Source: an uncultured Clostridia bacterium (lineage in GTDB: Bacteria > Bacillota > Clostridia > Christensenellales > CAG-917). Taken from it: a DNA stretch of 29,292 nucleotides. The notes under the pieces are model-generated. The model saw only the letters and a program-made list of their open reading frames with translations. It was not told where the DNA came from and did not search any database. The stretch covers positions 1 to 29,292 of the forward strand of contig CAKQUV010000010.1 in the NCBI GenBank assembly GCA_934277615.1, in the 5' to 3' direction. Shown here piece after piece: positions 27,308-29,292 of the stretch. The position numbers were made by a program, and so were the translations under genes. Positions within the stretch are counted from its first letter, which is position 1, and each line of letters starts with the position of its first letter.

Positions 27308-29038
27308 CTATGCCGCTTTGTTTTGCGTGCGATGTAACGTGCGATTTTTGCCTGTTTCGGGGCGGTCGAGCGCCTTGTGAGCGCGATTTTTTGAAATATG
27401 AGCGGAATTGCGCCTGCCTTCTTGCTCGAAAGGAGGCTTGGATGGATTGCGAGGGGATTTTCCGCCGCTCTGACGTGTTTTGGACGCTTTATTGCGTGAT
27501 TTGTGCGCTTTGCGGCGCGGAGGCTTTGCGTTGCGTACGGTTGAGGATTTTGCGGTAGGTTTTAGCATCTTTATGCACGCCACGACGTCGGCAATATCGA
27601 ATACGCCTATGATTAGGAAGAAGAAAAACACGAGATATACGCCCGTTACTATGATTGCGGTTATATGACCTGCGTATCTGCGCAGCAAAAGCGCTGTGAA
27701 ATAGCCTGATACGGCGAGAATGCCGCTCGAGAGAATGAGCGGGATTGTCTTTTTGTGGTTGATGAAAGCGCCGACTTCCTTTTTTAGCACGACAAAGTTG
27801 CATATGGAGATTATCGCAAAGCAGAGCCCCGAGGCAACCGCCATGGAATATACGCCTATGACTTTTGGCAAAAAGAATATGCACGGAAGCATGGAAATCG
27901 CGCCGAAAACAGTGAATAGGAGCGTGTAGCGTTCCTTGCCGAGAGAATTTACCATGGGGGTTGTGGCTTGCGCCGTGGCTATCGGGAAGAGGATTAGCGA
28001 GCAATATGAAACGAAATCGCCTGCTTTTTCGTCGGCGAACAGGAGTTTGCCGAGGCTTTGCCCGAGTGGAAGGTACACTGCAAAGAAGAAACTTGCGGTT
28101 ATGAGCGCAAAGAGCAAGGAGGTTGAGAGTTTGGTGCGCAACGCCTCTATATCGTTTTGTTTGCGCAGTTGCGCCACGTCGGGCGTAAGAACTACGGAAA
28201 GCGCGCTTATGAACGTTACGGGCGCCATAATAAGAGGAAGCGCCATGCCTGCGACACGTCCGTATTCGGCGGTGGCTGCCGCCACGCTCATACCCGAAGA
28301 TACGAGAAGTTGGGGGATTACAAGTGCGGTGAGCGACGCGCCGAGAGAAGATATTATGCGAGTGGCGGAAAGAGGAATTGTGCGCAAGGTCAAGTCCTTA
28401 AAGCCGCTCGGCTTGGTCAATCTTCCGCCTGCTATGAAGTATAGCACGGCAAGGATTATTACGCAAAGAGCGTCGGAGAGCGTCATGGCAAGGGCAATGC
28501 CGTTTGCGCCTCGCATGCTTGCTATTATGCCGCTTGCAAAGATTACGGCAAGAATTATGCGCACAACCTCGTCGATAAGCTCTGTTGAAGAGAATGCCAC
28601 AAAGTTTTTGCGCCCCCAAAACCAACTGCGCAAGGACGCGTACAGCGTGGACGTAACGAGCGAGGGAAGCATTATGAAGAATATCGGCAAGCATTCGGGA
28701 TTTGAAAATAAGGGTGAGAGTTTGTCGCCGAGCGCGAATAAAACCGCACAGATTATGCCGGATAGCGACAAGCCGAGGATTATCGAGGCGGTGGTGAGAG
28801 AGTTTTGTTTTCTGATATCTCCGTTTACTGCCGCCTCTGCGACTTTGCGAGAAAGTACGACGGGCGCGCCTGCGGTTATAGTGAAGAGCATCAAAAGCAC
28901 GCTCAAAGCGATTTGGTATTGTCCGACGACCTCTGCGCCGAGAGTGCACGACATCCACATTTTGAACACGAAAGACATGAGTCTTGTCGCAATTGAAAAG
29001 CCAGTTACTATGGTGAAAGATTTGGCGGTGTTATTCAT
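27308..29038 (-). CDS. SpoVB/MurJ-like polysaccharide flippase with basic C-terminal tail
   Basis: This 576-residue MOP-superfamily exporter has about 14 predicted membrane helices. It starts MNNTAKSFTIVTGFSIATRL and contains FWGRKNFVAFSSTELIDEVVR, as in SpoVB. Such proteins flip lipid-linked precursors; SpoVB acts in spore cortex synthesis. Residues from about 493 on form a Lys/Arg/Ser/Asn-rich hydrophilic tail of roughly 83 residues, absent from Bacillus SpoVB (518 residues). The frame is open to 29173, but that extension lies in a repeat and AT-rich DNA, so I chose ATG 29038. No clear Shine-Dalgarno is present there. Confidence 0.82.
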   Translation of the reverse strand: MNNTAKSFTIVTGFSIATRLMSFVFKMWMSCTLGAEVVGQYQIALSVLLMLFTITAGAPVVLSRKVAEAAVNGDIRKQNSLTTASIILGLSLSGIICAVLFALGDKLSPLFSNPECLPIFFIMLPSLVTSTLYASLRSWFWGRKNFVAFSSTELIDEVVRIILAVIFASGIIASMRGANGIALAMTLSDALCVIILAVLYFIAGGRLTKPSGFKDLTLRTIPLSATRIISSLGASLTALVIPQLLVSSGMSVAAATAEYGRVAGMALPLIMAPVTFISALSVVLTPDVAQLRKQNDIEALRTKLSTSLLFALITASFFFAVYLPLGQSLGKLLFADEKAGDFVSYCSLILFPIATAQATTPMVNSLGKERYTLLFTVFGAISMLPCIFFLPKVIGVYSMAVASGLCFAIISICNFVVLKKEVGAFINHKKTIPLILSSGILAVSGYFTALLLRRYAGHITAIIVTGVYLVFFFFLIIGVFDIADVVACIKMLKPTAKSSTVRNAKPPRRKAHKSRNKASKTRQSGGKSPRNPSKPPFEQEGRRNSAHISKNRAHKALDRPETGKNRTLHRTQNKAA

Positions 29039-29126
29039 ACCAAAATGATATGAAATAATTGAAATAATAATTAGTAAATAGCAATTAAATACTAAATAAT
29101 TATATTTACAAATAGAGTGCAGTAGT

Positions 29127-29175
29127 AACTCCTCTAAATGCAACTTTCCCCCTCTTTCCGGACACGCCGGCATTT
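29127..29175 (+). repeat. Short interspersed repeat, type 2, copy 2
   Basis: It repeats 9208-9253 almost exactly, with a few extra bases before the C-run. AAATGC (29136-29141) is inverted to GCATTT (29170-29175), and CCTCTTTCCGGACACGCCGG is shared without change. Confidence 0.65.
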
Positions 29176-29190
29176 ATAAAAATAAATATT

Positions 29191-29212
29191 AAATGCAATT
29201 TTCCCCTTTCCT
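29191..29212 (+). repeat. Partial third copy of the type 2 repeat
   Basis: AAATGCAATTTTCCCCTTTC repeats the left half of the neighbouring copy, 55 bp downstream, then diverges. It could be a truncated copy or the start of a related element. Confidence 0.45.
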
Positions 29213-29269
29213 CAAGGTGTTTGGACTTCGGCGTTTGCGCACCGCAATCCGCCTCGTTCGCTTTGGCTA

Positions 29270-29292
29270 CAACACATTCACCGGATGTGTTG
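29270..29292. other. Hairpin at the window edge
   Basis: CAACACAT (29270-29277) and ATGTGTTG (29285-29292) form a perfect 8-bp stem around a seven-base loop. The structure may continue beyond the window, so its nature is open. The rest of 29039-29292 holds only repeats and AT-rich DNA. Confidence 0.45.

Noticed and set aside
27936..29048. 370-codon plus-strand frame opposite the SpoVB-like gene
   Set aside because: Shadow of the membrane protein gene; no recognisable domain and no initiation signals.
29039..29173. 45-codon N-terminal extension of the SpoVB-like gene
   Set aside because: It lies in AT-rich DNA and an interspersed repeat; homology to flippases begins at ATG 29038.

Overview
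The window looks like a chromosome segment from an anaerobic, probably spore-forming Clostridia-type Bacillota. The evidence is a Gram-positive style ribosomal protein block, a PerR-like regulator followed by a reverse-type rubrerythrin, SpoVG, a SpoIIQ-like membrane LytM protein, a SpoVB-like flippase and a DUF421/DUF4363 pair. I cannot assign a species; an uncultured gut lineage is an inference only. No tRNA, rRNA, CRISPR array, prophage or transposase gene was recognised.

Layout. (1) 1-7960, plus strand: the end of rpsL, then rpsG, fusA, tuf, rpmG, secE, nusG, rplK, rplA, rplJ and rplL. This is translation and transcription machinery in an order permuted relative to Bacillus, with no rpoBC after rplL. 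An rplK leader hairpin, an L10 leader and an attenuator lie inside it. (2) 8081-9192: a perR-like gene and reverse rubrerythrin, an oxidative-stress unit. (3) 9193-9780: a gene-free, repeat-rich stretch. (4) 9776-11913, minus strand: rplI, a TrmN6-like methyltransferase and rsmI. (5) 12121-14605, plus strand: a DUF1540 cysteine-rich protein, a degenerate glycerol-1-phosphate-dehydrogenase-like protein whose ribosome binding site lies in a hairpin, and a NagD-type phosphatase. (6) 14819-15527, minus strand: the M23/SpoIIQ-like protein. (7) 15608-23841, plus strand: a tight six-gene operon made of an acyl-CoA ligase-like enzyme, a GlpA-like FAD dehydrogenase with an N-terminal BON-like domain, a second flavoprotein, a DUF1667 protein, an FGGY kinase and an alkyl-DHAP-synthase-like flavoenzyme. 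(8) 24109-25900: divergent spoVG and murC. (9) 26160-29038, minus strand: a SpoVB-like flippase, DUF421 and DUF4363.

The most interesting points are two. First, the six-gene operon joins a clostridial-type glycerol/glycerol-3-phosphate oxidation module to an ether-bond enzyme (AGPS family) and a fatty-acid activating enzyme, which suggests an anaerobic alkylglycerol or ether-lipid pathway not obviously matching a described one. Second, a family of 126-bp elements with 18-bp terminal inverted repeats starts at or within the stop codons of host genes and carries long terminator-like hairpins. The stem sequences differ between copies but pairing is kept. Two full copies, one half copy and two right-end remnants are visible.

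Several genes (15645, 24536, 29038, 27274) have no visible Shine-Dalgarno sequence. For the first two a TATAAT box lies so close to the ATG that leaderless transcripts are likely.
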